Assembly: GCF_016632335.1 (NCBI RefSeq)
Contig: NZ_JAEPBG010000001.1
Span: forward strand, 930,001 to 994,000
Length of the DNA: 64,000 nt
Reading direction: 5' to 3'
DNA from: Noviherbaspirillum pedocola
GTDB lineage: Bacteria; Pseudomonadota; Gammaproteobacteria; Burkholderiales; Burkholderiaceae_D
The notes beneath the pieces were generated by a model. The model saw nothing but the letters and a program-made list of their open reading frames with translations, ran no database searches and had not been told where the DNA came from. Made by a program: the position numbers and the translations under genes. Positions 35,642 to 44,294 of the stretch are shown piece by piece (position 1 is the stretch's first letter; each line of letters opens with the position of its first letter).

Positions 35642-35866
35642 CAGATATTGGGGAAGTGAACAACAGGGATTTGGGGCACATTTCTGCAGAACTGGTCGAC
35701 TGAGAACAGGCAATATCACTAGCAGGAGCCTGGCTGTATATCGCTTGCTCAAGACCCTCGCAAGACTGACGGCATCCATGGCTTCTATGGATTTTTGTTG
35801 CGTTCACTCAAGAATCCTCCCGTCAAGATGACAAATAATTAATACATACACAAGCGGGAGAACATC

Positions 35867-35947
35867 ATGATGCTGCTCGAAAAACTTCTCTACGGATCTT
35901 TGATTGCGGCGACTTTTGCATCCATTCTTTATTCGGTACCGATATAA
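35867..35947 (+). CDS. Possible 26-residue hydrophobic peptide
   Basis: A frame of 26 codons starts with two ATGs and is preceded by GGGAG at a spacing of 6 bases. Its product has a short amphipathic start and one hydrophobic stretch (YGSLIAATFASILYSV), so it could be a small membrane peptide. The region around it is otherwise without genes and next to a broken insertion sequence. Support is limited to the ribosome binding site and composition. Confidence 0.3.
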   Translation: MMLLEKLLYGSLIAATFASILYSVPI

Positions 35948-36729
35948 ACGGCTTTCGACATCAAGCACGATCCAAGCCTTGTCCGCGCCGCCAAGCTTGG
36001 CGTGCTAAGGTCATCAAAATCGTGAGCTCGCACTGAACCGCCTTGCATTGCCCCAAGATGCAGGCCAATCGTTGCCGCTTCCTTGCCATGCCCACTTCAT
36101 CTCAGCTGCACTCCTGTCCGCAGGCAGTTGCTGCTCCCACGCCGTCTAGCCTGCAAACGCTCCCGGTTGATACGTCGCGCGACAGCTATCTCATGCTCCG
36201 CCCTCCTGTACCTTGGCGCATGTGGCGCCGATAGCCATACGCATCGCAGGCTGGAGCTGCTGCAGCTTCTCACCGACGCAGCCGGCGCGATCCTGCTCGC
36301 GCCGGCTTTAAAGGATGCCACTGCTGACGCCATCTCGCGTCGCCGCCAAGGCATTGATGGGACCCTCATCAGCCGTTGCCTGGAGAGCGTGTTTGCACGC
36401 TATGCGGTCGACATCGCGCGCTTGGCCATTGGCCGCTTTTCGGACGGCGCACTGGAAAAGAGAGGCCGATCGCCCCTGCAGCCTGCAGCTCGAGTGGGCC
36501 GGATATACGCTGACGAACTGTAAATTCGATGACAGCATAGGATATCGGCAGAAATTCCCCGCGCAGCTATGGCATGGATTCTTGCGGACAAGTAAACGCT
36601 GTCGACAAGAACAACGCTACCGCGGAATGCCAAAAAGCTTCTGCGAGACCTGTCGATAAAATTTACAGCCAACTAATGGTACCGAAACCTAATTTCTCCA
36701 AGTCATTGTTTATGAAAGTAAAAATTTAC
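35948..36729 (+). other. Region without a convincing gene; one orphan frame
   Basis: These 780 bases contain one frame of some length, 36083-36523 (+, 146 codons). The second half of its product (residues 52-130, for example RRLELLQLLTDAAGAILLAP) has a protein-like composition, while the first half looks random. I see no ribosome binding site and recognise no family. It may be the eroded end of a former gene. The rest shows nothing I can name. The sequence before 36730 is AT-rich and leads into the promoter of the PEP-CTERM gene. Confidence 0.3.
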
Positions 36730-36745
36730 TGGCATCAATATTGCA
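36730..36745 (+). promoter_or_regulatory. Sigma-54 (RpoN) promoter of the PEP-CTERM gene
   Basis: The sequence TGGCATCAATATTGCA matches the -24/-12 consensus TGGCAC-N5-TTGCW, with GG and GC separated by exactly 10 bases. Transcription would start near 36757, about 28 bases before the start codon at 36785. RpoN itself is encoded at 57901. Sigma-54 control of PEP-CTERM genes through PrsK/PrsR-type systems is known from other betaproteobacteria. Confidence 0.75.
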
Positions 36746-36784
36746 TAGAGGAATGCGTAACGAACAACTTTCACGGAGAACATC

Positions 36785-37480
36785 TTGAAGAAACTATTGT
36801 GTGCAGTAGTCTTGTCTGCTTTGGGCGCCATGGTATCTGCTCATGCTGCTGTCCTTACGTTCAACCTCACCGAGAGCATCAATGGTGCCACGCCGGCCGC
36901 GACGGACATCACGCCTTGGCTTACCGCGACATTTACCGACACCACCGCAAACCATGTGCAGCTCACGTTGAAAAACAACTTGGTGAATGCAACGACCAAT
37001 ACGCCGACGGGTGAGTTCGTTGTCGACTGGCTGTTCAATTCGAACGTGCTGCCTATCACCGCAAGCTATGTCAGCGGCTTCAAAGCAACTTTCCTGCTCG
37101 GCGACACCAACGGCGGCTCGAACGTCCAGGCTGGCATTTTTGACATGAATTTCGCCTGTTCGAGTGACAATTGCTCGGGCAATGATCCGCGTTTCACTGG
37201 CGGCATGACCTCGGTGTTCGATTTGTCTGCCACTGGCCTGAGCGCAACCTCTTTCCTCACCACCAGCTCCGCTGACGGTAAGCAGATCGCTGGCGGTTAC
37301 TACACCGCCGCTGACATTCGCGGCATCACGGTTGGCAACTCCGGTTCGATCGGCACCAAGGACGGCAAGATTACGCCGACCGGCGACCCGGTACCTGTGC
37401 CCGAGCCAATGCCGCTGGTGCTGCTCGGCATGGGACTGGCGGCATTCTCGCTCTCCCGCATGAAAAAAAAGGCGTCCTGA
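36785..37480 (+). CDS. PEP-CTERM sorting-domain surface protein
   Basis: This 231-residue protein has a signal peptide (KKLLCAVVLSALGAMVSAHA) and ends in a complete PEP-CTERM tail: VPVPEPMPLVLLGMGLAAF and then a basic end, RMKKK. Such proteins are exported, recognised by exosortase (EpsH) at the PEP motif and often linked to exopolysaccharide and floc formation. The middle is rich in Thr, Ser, Gly and Asn, with two Cys near residues 121 and 126, and has no domain I can name. The start codon is TTG, six bases after GGAG; no ATG fits the signal peptide. A sigma-54 promoter lies 40 bases upstream and a strong terminator follows, so it is a single-gene unit. No exosortase gene is in the window. 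Confidence 0.9.
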   Translation: MKKLLCAVVLSALGAMVSAHAAVLTFNLTESINGATPAATDITPWLTATFTDTTANHVQLTLKNNLVNATTNTPTGEFVVDWLFNSNVLPITASYVSGFKATFLLGDTNGGSNVQAGIFDMNFACSSDNCSGNDPRFTGGMTSVFDLSATGLSATSFLTTSSADGKQIAGGYYTAADIRGITVGNSGSIGTKDGKITPTGDPVPVPEPMPLVLLGMGLAAFSLSRMKKKAS

Positions 37481-37512
37481 GCCGCTCTTCGGCAGCCGCT
37501 GTTTTTGAAGAA

Positions 37513-37540
37513 GGTCCGGTTTTTACCGGACCTTTTGTTT
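37513..37540 (+). terminator. Rho-independent terminator of the PEP-CTERM gene
   Basis: The stem GGTCCGGT / ACCGGACC with a TTTT loop is followed by TTTTGTTT. It begins 33 bases after the stop codon and is one of the clearest terminators in the window. Confidence 0.9.
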
Positions 37541-37669
37541 CTGCGCGAGCGCATCCACGGACATCGACCATGTCGCCAGAACGTCCAGGCACATCTGCGG
37601 CATGCGCCTGAATGCGCCGGTTCCAAGTGGCTGGCGAAGCGCATTCCTACGGAGATTGCGTGAAAAACA

Positions 37670-38482
37670 ATGCGACGAATCCCGGAACGGAGAAAACGAC
37701 GCGTACCGGATAAGATGGGCGCTTTTCCATTCCTGCGAATCATGATGGCGTTCCCATCACACTCTGCGTTGCGCTACTCTGTTACTTGGCTTGTGGTCTG
37801 GCTGTTCCCCGCGGTCGCGTCATGCGCCGACACCGACGACAAGCTCTCCCTCAAACTCACCCCCTCCTGGTACCAATCCTCCGACGGCAACCACGCCTGG
37901 GACTTCAACCTGCGCGCCAACACCGGCCCACACGCCGCCTGGCTCGGCTACTACAGCGAGCGCAGCGGCGCGCGGCAGGAACGTACCGGCTATGAATACA
38001 CAGAGAACTTTCGCGCCGGCCATGTGGTCTGGTCGGCACAGGCGGCCAGTGGCGGCTTCCTCGGCGGCTCGGCGACGCTGCAGACCGCAAGCCCGGTCTA
38101 TCTGATCGCCGGCTTCGGCCGCACCAACCTGCGCAACTATTACAACCTGAATTTCGATCCCAACGATGCCTATACCATCGGCGTTGGGACCGGGCTGATT
38201 CCGAGAACCGATCTGTCGCTGTACGAGATCCGCGATGACAGGCTCGGTACCGGGCAGCGCGTCACCCACCTGTATGCGCATGTGGACCTGAGCGATACCG
38301 ACCGCGTCTCCATCGACGGCACCTACAAGCGCGGGCTGTCCGACGACGGCGTCCAGGTGCACGGGCATGGACTGACGCTGACCTATACCCATCGCCACGG
38401 CTTTCTGCGCATCGCGCATGATCCGTATGCGAACTTCGGACGCGCGACGCAGAACCGGTTTTCGGTGGGACTGACCTACTGA
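37670..38482 (+). CDS. Predicted exported outer-membrane beta-barrel-like protein
   Basis: The protein has up to 270 residues. A signal peptide (SALRYSVTWLVVWLFPAVAS, cut near SCA-DT) lies inside the longest frame, so the true start may be Met25 at 37742 or Met16 at 37715; no start has a strong ribosome binding site. The mature part alternates polar and aromatic residues (KLTPSWYQSSDGNHAWDFNL, HAAWLGYYSERSG, RVSIDGTYKRGL) and ends in NRFSVGLTY, an aromatic C-terminus typical of outer-membrane barrels. No named family is recognised. Its last 7 bases overlap the end of the convergent DUF748 gene. Confidence 0.7.
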   Translation: MRRIPERRKRRVPDKMGAFPFLRIMMAFPSHSALRYSVTWLVVWLFPAVASCADTDDKLSLKLTPSWYQSSDGNHAWDFNLRANTGPHAAWLGYYSERSGARQERTGYEYTENFRAGHVVWSAQAASGGFLGGSATLQTASPVYLIAGFGRTNLRNYYNLNFDPNDAYTIGVGTGLIPRTDLSLYEIRDDRLGTGQRVTHLYAHVDLSDTDRVSIDGTYKRGLSDDGVQVHGHGLTLTYTHRHGFLRIAHDPYANFGRATQNRFSVGLTY

Positions 38483-41400
38483 GCCGGCTGCGCCTGCGGC
38501 GTCTCCTGCGCCGCCAGTTCCAGCCGCATCGGCACCTCGCCATCCTGCAGCTTGTCGGCTTCCTCCGGCTGGGCCAGCGCGACACGCTCGACGGGGAGGC
38601 CTTCTTGCCGCGTCAGCGCCGCGCGTACCGCTTCGCCGCGCTCGCGCTGCAGCGCTGCGAGGGCTTCGCTCGGCAGAGGCTGAACGGCAATCAGGCGCTC
38701 GAGCAGGCGGTCACGCCAGGCATCCGGCGCCATGCCGGGGGGCGCCTTCAAGCCACGCGCATCCGGCAGCCTCTCGGCGGCAAGCGCATCGATGACGCGT
38801 TGCACCCGCGGCGCGGAAGTGTTCAGCGGGCCGGGGTCCTCGCCCGGTTCTAGCGTCACGCCCATCTTCGTCAGCACTTCGCGACGCAGCGCCAGCGAAC
38901 GCAGTGCGGCCGCATCCGCCTCCCGGTTCAGCGCCGGATGCACCAGCAGCTTCACACCGGGACGCTGCGCCAGCGCCTTCGCCAGCCGGTCCAGCTTCTG
39001 CCGCTCGGGCGGCGCGAGGCTGGCGCTGCCGGGATCGAACCCGATACTGTCAAGCTCCTCGCCGCCACCTATCTTCAGCAGCGAAGCCAGCGCCCGGAAC
39101 GGCGCCGACACGATATTGCGCAGCACATTGCCCAGCGCATGGCGCACCACGGCGCCAAAGCTGAACTGCGGATTCTGCAAATCGCCCGACACCGGCACGC
39201 CGATGCGGATCACGCCGTTCTCGTCGCGCAGCAGCGCCAGCGCCAGCTCGAGCGGAATATCGAGCGCGCCTTCGCTTTCCACCTTCTTGCCGAGCTGCAC
39301 CTTGTCAAGCACGACGCGGTTCTCGCCGACCAGGCGGCTCTGCTCGACCTGGTAATGCAAATCCATGGCCAGCGTGCCGGAGTTCACCTCGTAGCCAGCG
39401 AAACGCACTACATAGGGCGACAGCGCCGACATGTCGACATTGCGGAAAGCCATGCGCACATCGGTCGCATAGGCCGGCTTGAACGGATTCATGCTGCCTT
39501 CGATGCGCGCTTCGCCGTATTCGGCGATTGCGGCATCGAACTGCAGCCGCGCGCGCCGGCCCGGCACGGTGGACAGGCCGGTCATCACGCCATGCAGATC
39601 GCGCATCTTCGTGCTGAATTGCGGCTGCTGGCTGAAGTCGGCGAAGGTCAGCGTGCCGTTGTCCACGCGCAGCCGCGAGATCGTCACCGGGAAGGGATCG
39701 GCCGCATCGCTTTGGGCTGCTGCGGCGTTGTCGGTCGCGGCTGCGGCAGGCACGGGCTTCTGCGCCGCATCGCCCTTGGCCGCCTTGTCCTGGCCCAGCA
39801 CGCGTGCGACGTTCACGCTGCCGTCCTGCGCGATCAGCAGTTCGCCGACCGGGCCGTCGATGCGCAGCTGGCCGATGGCGAGCCGGTTCGGCGCGAGCGT
39901 GAGTCGCATGTCGGCAGCCGCCATCGTTTTCCATGACAGGAAGCGCTGGCGCGGCGCGGTCTGGTCGATGGCCACGCCATTGAGCGCGGCGCCGCCGGTG
40001 TAAGCCAGCATCGGCGCGCCGCCGCGGCCGGCGAGTTTCAGGCGGCCATCGGCCGAGAAGGTGCCGGAAGCCAGCGCCAGGCGGCCAATGCCGGCGAGGT
40101 AAGGCTCCACCGGCTGCAGTGGCAGGGCAATGGCCTTCAGGGCCAGATCGCCAGCGCCGTCGGACAGGCCGATGCTGCCATCGACCGACAGGCTGCCGGC
40201 GCCCGAACGGGCCGCGAAGCGTAGTTGGGACGGCGCCCGGCCAGCGGTGTCGACATTAGCCAGCGTCGCGTCGATGCTTTCGAGTGTCAGCGCTGCGGCT
40301 GGCGTCTGGCGCGCATCGGCCAGGTTCGCGGTGAAACGCTGCAGCGCGATGCTGTTGGCGGTGACGCGCCATGACGGGGCGGTGCCTCGAGACGCGGGCG
40401 CTGCATCGGGCGCGGCGGATGTGGTTGCGGATGCGGCGGGTGCAGCGGACGCGGAAGCAGCCGTGGATGCGACGGGCGCAGTCGGAGCGGTGGATGCGTC
40501 GCGCGCGGCAGGCGTGGACGACGCGGTGGACGCGGTGGACGCTGACGGCGCAGCCAGCGCGCTCCAGTTGAAAGCGCCATCCTTGTCGACGCGCAGCGTC
40601 GCCGCGCCACCGGCAAGCGTGATCGTACCGAGGTCGACGCGACGCGCCGCCAGATCGAGCGCGGCACCCTGCATGCTGGCGGCGTCGACATGCGCCAGTT
40701 CGCCGGGCGCGCGCGGGTCCTTCATCAAGAGCTTGCCGAGTTTCGCCTCCATGCCGCTGGCTGCCAGCTGCGCGCCCGAGGTCGGCAGCGATAGCTTCAG
40801 GGCAGCTGCATCCAGCGTGCCGTTGCCGAGCGTGGCGAGATTGTCCGCATCGCGCGACCGGCGCCAGGCGGCGTCGGCCAGCGTCAGACGTGCCGCCTGC
40901 GCCTGCAGGCCGAACGGCGCCTTGTCACGGCTGCCGGCTTCGAGGCGACGCGCGCCCAGCGTGGCCGCGCCGAGTCGGACGGTGCCGTCCGCGCCCTGCC
41001 GGTTCATGCTCCGGATCGACAGGGCCGGCGCTTGTGCGACCCACGCCATGCCCTTGTCATCCTGCGTCATGTCGAGACTGGCGGCCTGCAGCGCCGGTGC
41101 GGCGACATCGATGGCATTGCCCGCCGCCTTCACCTGCAGTCGCTGCAGCGCGAGTTCCATGCCCTGCAAGGCGAGCGCGAGGTTCGCGCCGGTAGAGAGC
41201 GTCACCGTCTTGCCGCGCAGCGATGCTCCCGGCGTCTGCACGCTGGCACCACTGGCCACAACGCTGGCGGCGCCGAGCGATAGTTCCGGCGCATCCGCAT
41301 CGATGCGCACGCTGTTGCTGCCGAAACCGAGCGTGGTCTTCGGCAGCAGCAGCCGCGCCGTGTCCAGCGACATTGCCGGCGCCGCGCCCTTTGGCTCGGC

Positions 41401-42261
41401 CAGGGCCAGGCCGGTCAACGTCAGTTCCAGCTTGTCGAGTTCGCCCGACAGCGCATCGCCGGACATGCCAAAGCGCCAGTCGCTGCGCAGCGCGATGCTG
41501 CCGTCGGCGCGGCGCCAGGGCAGTTGCCGATGCAGCGCGCGCGCCAGCGTGTTGGCCTTCAGTGCCGAAAGCTCGAGGCTGCCGCCGGCGGAAAACGGCT
41601 GCAGGCCCAGCGTGCCGGCGCCCTTCAGGATTTCGCCGGCTTCGCTGCGCGCCGAGAAACGGATGCTGCCGGTGCGCGAAGGAATCGTCGTCAGATCCGT
41701 CGCTTCGATGGAGAGCGGATACAGATGCGTCACCAGCGGCTGGGTCAGCGATGCGTCGGTGTAATTGACCGATCCATTGCGCAGCACCAGGCGCTGCAGC
41801 AGCAGGCGCGGCGGCGCGCCCTTCTTCTGGTCCTGCGGCGACTTCATGGCGTCGAGCAGCGGCTGCAGGTTGAGCTTGCCGTCCTTGTCGAGTTCGAGGG
41901 TCAGCGTGGGCTGGTCGAGCAGGATGTCGGCAAAGGTCCAGGCGCGGTGCCAGAGGGAAGACAGCTCGAAGTCGATGCGCAGCCGGTCCGCCGACAGCAG
42001 CGCGCCTTCGCGCCGGGTGCGCAGGTTGATGTCGCGCAGCTCCAGCACCAGGGTGAACGGGTTGAAATACACCTTGCCGAGTTCCAGCGTAGCGCCGAGC
42101 CGGGATTCGACCTGCTGCGGCAATTGCCACTGCAGCAGTGCCGGCACGCCGAACAGGCCGCCAGCGAGATACACGGTCGCCAGCGCGCCGGCAACCAGCA
42201 CCGGGCGGCTGCCGATGACGCGGGCAAAGCGGTTCTGCTTGCTGTGGGAAGTCTTGTTCAT
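38476..42261 (-). CDS. Large DUF748 (AsmA/YhdP-like) envelope protein
   Basis: This 1261-residue protein has one N-terminal transmembrane helix (about 21-43) and a long beta-strand-rich periplasmic body. Typical DUF748/AsmA phrases are LGKVYFNPFTLVLELRDINL, DADKLRIDF-like LLSADRLRIDFELSSLW, PFTVTISRLRVDN-like DPFPVTISRLRVDNGTLTFA and VRFAGYEVNSGTLAMDLHYQ. An Ala/Ser/Thr-rich low-complexity insert occupies about 565-630. Near the C-terminus (about 1070-1130) an OmpA-like stretch appears (DSIGFDPGSASLAPPERQKL). Relatives of this superfamily are thought to move or hold lipids between the membranes; that role here is inference. The gene is a single unit divergent from chrA. Confidence 0.82.
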   Translation of the reverse strand: MNKTSHSKQNRFARVIGSRPVLVAGALATVYLAGGLFGVPALLQWQLPQQVESRLGATLELGKVYFNPFTLVLELRDINLRTRREGALLSADRLRIDFELSSLWHRAWTFADILLDQPTLTLELDKDGKLNLQPLLDAMKSPQDQKKGAPPRLLLQRLVLRNGSVNYTDASLTQPLVTHLYPLSIEATDLTTIPSRTGSIRFSARSEAGEILKGAGTLGLQPFSAGGSLELSALKANTLARALHRQLPWRRADGSIALRSDWRFGMSGDALSGELDKLELTLTGLALAEPKGAAPAMSLDTARLLLPKTTLGFGSNSVRIDADAPELSLGAASVVASGASVQTPGASLRGKTVTLSTGANLALALQGMELALQRLQVKAAGNAIDVAAPALQAASLDMTQDDKGMAWVAQAPALSIRSMNRQGADGTVRLGAATLGARRLEAGSRDKAPFGLQAQAARLTLADAAWRRSRDADNLATLGNGTLDAAALKLSLPTSGAQLAASGMEAKLGKLLMKDPRAPGELAHVDAASMQGAALDLAARRVDLGTITLAGGAATLRVDKDGAFNWSALAAPSASTASTASSTPAARDASTAPTAPVASTAASASAAPAASATTSAAPDAAPASRGTAPSWRVTANSIALQRFTANLADARQTPAAALTLESIDATLANVDTAGRAPSQLRFAARSGAGSLSVDGSIGLSDGAGDLALKAIALPLQPVEPYLAGIGRLALASGTFSADGRLKLAGRGGAPMLAYTGGAALNGVAIDQTAPRQRFLSWKTMAAADMRLTLAPNRLAIGQLRIDGPVGELLIAQDGSVNVARVLGQDKAAKGDAAQKPVPAAAATDNAAAAQSDAADPFPVTISRLRVDNGTLTFADFSQQPQFSTKMRDLHGVMTGLSTVPGRRARLQFDAAIAEYGEARIEGSMNPFKPAYATDVRMAFRNVDMSALSPYVVRFAGYEVNSGTLAMDLHYQVEQSRLVGENRVVLDKVQLGKKVESEGALDIPLELALALLRDENGVIRIGVPVSGDLQNPQFSFGAVVRHALGNVLRNIVSAPFRALASLLKIGGGEELDSIGFDPGSASLAPPERQKLDRLAKALAQRPGVKLLVHPALNREADAAALRSLALRREVLTKMGVTLEPGEDPGPLNTSAPRVQRVIDALAAERLPDARGLKAPPGMAPDAWRDRLLERLIAVQPLPSEALAALQRERGEAVRAALTRQEGLPVERVALAQPEEADKLQDGEVPMRLELAAQETPQAQPAQ

Positions 42262-42444
42262 TCGCTGTGATTGTCGACGGGCGTACCGACGTCCGCACGG
42301 AGAAACGGGATTTTAATGCCTGCAGGCGCTGATGGCTTCCTTGAAGCGTCCATCGCAGTTTCCAGGGTGCTGGTCGGGACGCCGGCAACACGCCGCGGCA
42401 TACAATGCCGGATCGTCAACTTCACGACGCGCCTGCGCCCAGCC

Positions 42445-43692
42445 ATGAGCTCTCTCCCGCCGACGTCCTCCGCCGACACCGATGCGCGCGCCGCGCCGCA
42501 TACCGAGGCCTCCGCCAAGGGCACGGCCGGCGAGGTGTTTCTCGCCTTCCTGGCGCTGGGCCTCACTTCCTTCGGCGGGCCGATCGCGCATCTCGGTTAT
42601 TTCCGCACGCAATTCGTTGAGCGGCGCAAATGGCTGGACGACGTCAGCTATTCCGACCTGGTGGCGCTGTGCCAATTCCTGCCCGGCCCGGCCAGCAGCC
42701 AGGTCGGCATCGCGCTTGGTCTGGGCCGCGCCGGCTGGCCCGGCGCTTTCGCCGCCTGGGCCGGGTTCACGCTGCCTTCGGCAGCCGCGCTGATCCTGTT
42801 CGCGTATGGCGTGGCGCATCTCGCAGGTTTCGCGCAATCGGGCGCGGTGCATGGTTTGAAGGTGATGGCGGTCGCGGTGGTGGCGCAGGCGGTATGGGGC
42901 ATGGCGAAATCGCTGTGCCCGGACCGCCCGCGCGCGGCGCTGGCCATTGCCTGCGCGCTGCTGGTGCTGGTGCTGCCGTCCGCGGCCGGGCAATTGGCAG
43001 CGATCGCGGCTGGCGGGGTCATTGGCCTGGCCTGGTTGCGGCTGCCGCAATTACCGAGCGCGGTGCACCGGGATTACGGCGTGAGTCGCCGGCTTGGCGC
43101 GACGCTGCTACTGCTTTTCTTCGCGCTGCTGCTGGCGCTGCCGGCGCTGGCTAGCGCCTTTGCCTCCCCGGCCCTCACCGCCTTTTCCACGTTCTACCGC
43201 GCCGGCGCGCTGGTCTTCGGCGGCGGCCACGTGGTGCTGCCGCTGCTGCAGGCCAGCGTCGTGCCGAACGGCTGGGTTAGCAATGAAGCCTTTCTCGCCG
43301 GGTACGGAGCGGCGCAGGCAGTGCCAGGACCGCTGTTCACCTTCGCTGCCTATCTCGGCGCCGCGATGGCACCTTTGGGCGGCTGGCGCGGCGGACTGCT
43401 GATGCTGGCGGCAATTTTCCTGCCGGCCTTTCTATTGATCGCCGGCGCGCTGCCATTTTGGGAAGCGCTGCGGCACCGGGAAATGGTGCGGCGGGCAATG
43501 GCGGGAATCAATGCGGCGGTGGTCGGCGTGCTGGCGGCGGCGCTGTATGAACCGGTGTGGACGAGCGCCATTCATTCACGCGCGGATTTCGGGCTGGCAC
43601 TGGCGGGGTTTGGCCTGCTGACGGTGGGTCGGGTGTCGCCGGTGTGGGTGGTATTGCTAGCGGCAGCGGCGGGATGGCTGCTGGGGTTGTAA
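42445..43692 (+). CDS. chrA: Chromate transporter ChrA (two-domain form)
   Basis: This 415-residue polytopic protein is made of two homologous ChrA halves (about 28-215 and 225-412). The first half carries FLALGLTSFGGPIAHLGYF, QFLPGPASSQVGIALG and AGFTLPSAAALILFAYG. The second carries the paired motifs GALVFGGGHVVLPLL and AQAVPGPLFTFAAYLGA. The family exports chromate (CHR long-chain type). The frame is open from 42271, but the first 58 codons look non-coding and I start at the ATG at 42445. No chrB regulator gene is adjacent. The 183-base gap to DUF748 must hold divergent promoters. Confidence 0.93.
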   Translation: MSSLPPTSSADTDARAAPHTEASAKGTAGEVFLAFLALGLTSFGGPIAHLGYFRTQFVERRKWLDDVSYSDLVALCQFLPGPASSQVGIALGLGRAGWPGAFAAWAGFTLPSAAALILFAYGVAHLAGFAQSGAVHGLKVMAVAVVAQAVWGMAKSLCPDRPRAALAIACALLVLVLPSAAGQLAAIAAGGVIGLAWLRLPQLPSAVHRDYGVSRRLGATLLLLFFALLLALPALASAFASPALTAFSTFYRAGALVFGGGHVVLPLLQASVVPNGWVSNEAFLAGYGAAQAVPGPLFTFAAYLGAAMAPLGGWRGGLLMLAAIFLPAFLLIAGALPFWEALRHREMVRRAMAGINAAVVGVLAAALYEPVWTSAIHSRADFGLALAGFGLLTVGRVSPVWVVLLAAAAGWLLGL

Positions 43693-43725
43693 ACCGTATC
43701 GGGGTCCGGCAACACACAAATGGAA

Positions 43726-43747
43726 ACGGAGCCGCGAACGGCTCCGT
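43726..43747 (-). terminator. Terminator between convergent chrA and ssb
   Basis: A perfect 9-bp stem ACGGAGCCG / CGGCTCCGT with a 4-base loop lies between the two converging genes. On the minus strand it is followed by TTTCCATTTGTG, so it mainly serves ssb. On the plus strand it lacks a T run. Confidence 0.7.
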
Positions 43748-43778
43748 CATTCATGCTGCTTGCGGCAAAACGAAGGAA

Positions 43779-44270
43779 TCAGAACGGAATATCGTCATCC
43801 ATATCCGAAAAGCTCGGCGCCGGGCGCTGCTGCGGCGCCGGGCGGCTCGCGCCACCGGATTGCGGACGCTGCTGCTGCGGGGCGCTGTAGCCGCCGCCGT
43901 AGCTGTCATCGGACTGCGCGCCGCCGCCCATGCCTTGCCGGCTGCCCAGCATCTGCATCGTGTCGCCGCGGATCTCGGTAGCGTACTTCTCCACGCCATC
44001 CTTGTCGGTGTACTTGCGGGTGCGCAGCGAGCCTTCGACATACACCTGCGAACCCTTCTTCAGATACTGACCGGCGATCTCGGCCAGCTTGCCGAAGAAG
44101 CTGATGCGATGCCATTCGGTTTGCTCTTTCTGCTCGCCGGTGGCCTTGTCCTTCCACTTGTCGGTGGTGGCCACGGCGATGTTCGTGATCGCGTCGCCGC
44201 CCTGGGTGTAACGGGTTTCCGGATCGCGGCCCAGGTTGCCGACGATAATGACCTTATTGACCGAAGCCAT
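43779..44270 (-). CDS. ssb: Single-stranded DNA-binding protein
   Basis: This 163-residue protein is the replicative SSB. The OB-fold (about 1-108) starts [20 protein letters not shown] and holds [20 protein letters not shown] and [21 protein letters not shown] Gly/Gln/Pro-rich linker (about 112-150) leads to the acidic tip DMDDDIPF, which docks partner proteins. AGGAG lies before the ATG. The gene follows the MFS transporter by 24 bases on the same strand, so it may be partly co-transcribed. I found no LexA box in that gap. Confidence 0.97.
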   Translation of the reverse strand: MASVNKVIIVGNLGRDPETRYTQGGDAITNIAVATTDKWKDKATGEQKEQTEWHRISFFGKLAEIAGQYLKKGSQVYVEGSLRTRKYTDKDGVEKYATEIRGDTMQMLGSRQGMGGGAQSDDSYGGGYSAPQQQRPQSGGASRPAPQQRPAPSFSDMDDDIPF

Positions 44271-44294
44271 GAGTGCTTTCTCCTCTTACTTCTG

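Noticed and set aside
40130-41764. 544-codon frame opposite DUF748
   Set aside because: Ser/Ala/Arg-rich shadow of a GC-rich gene with a low-complexity insert.
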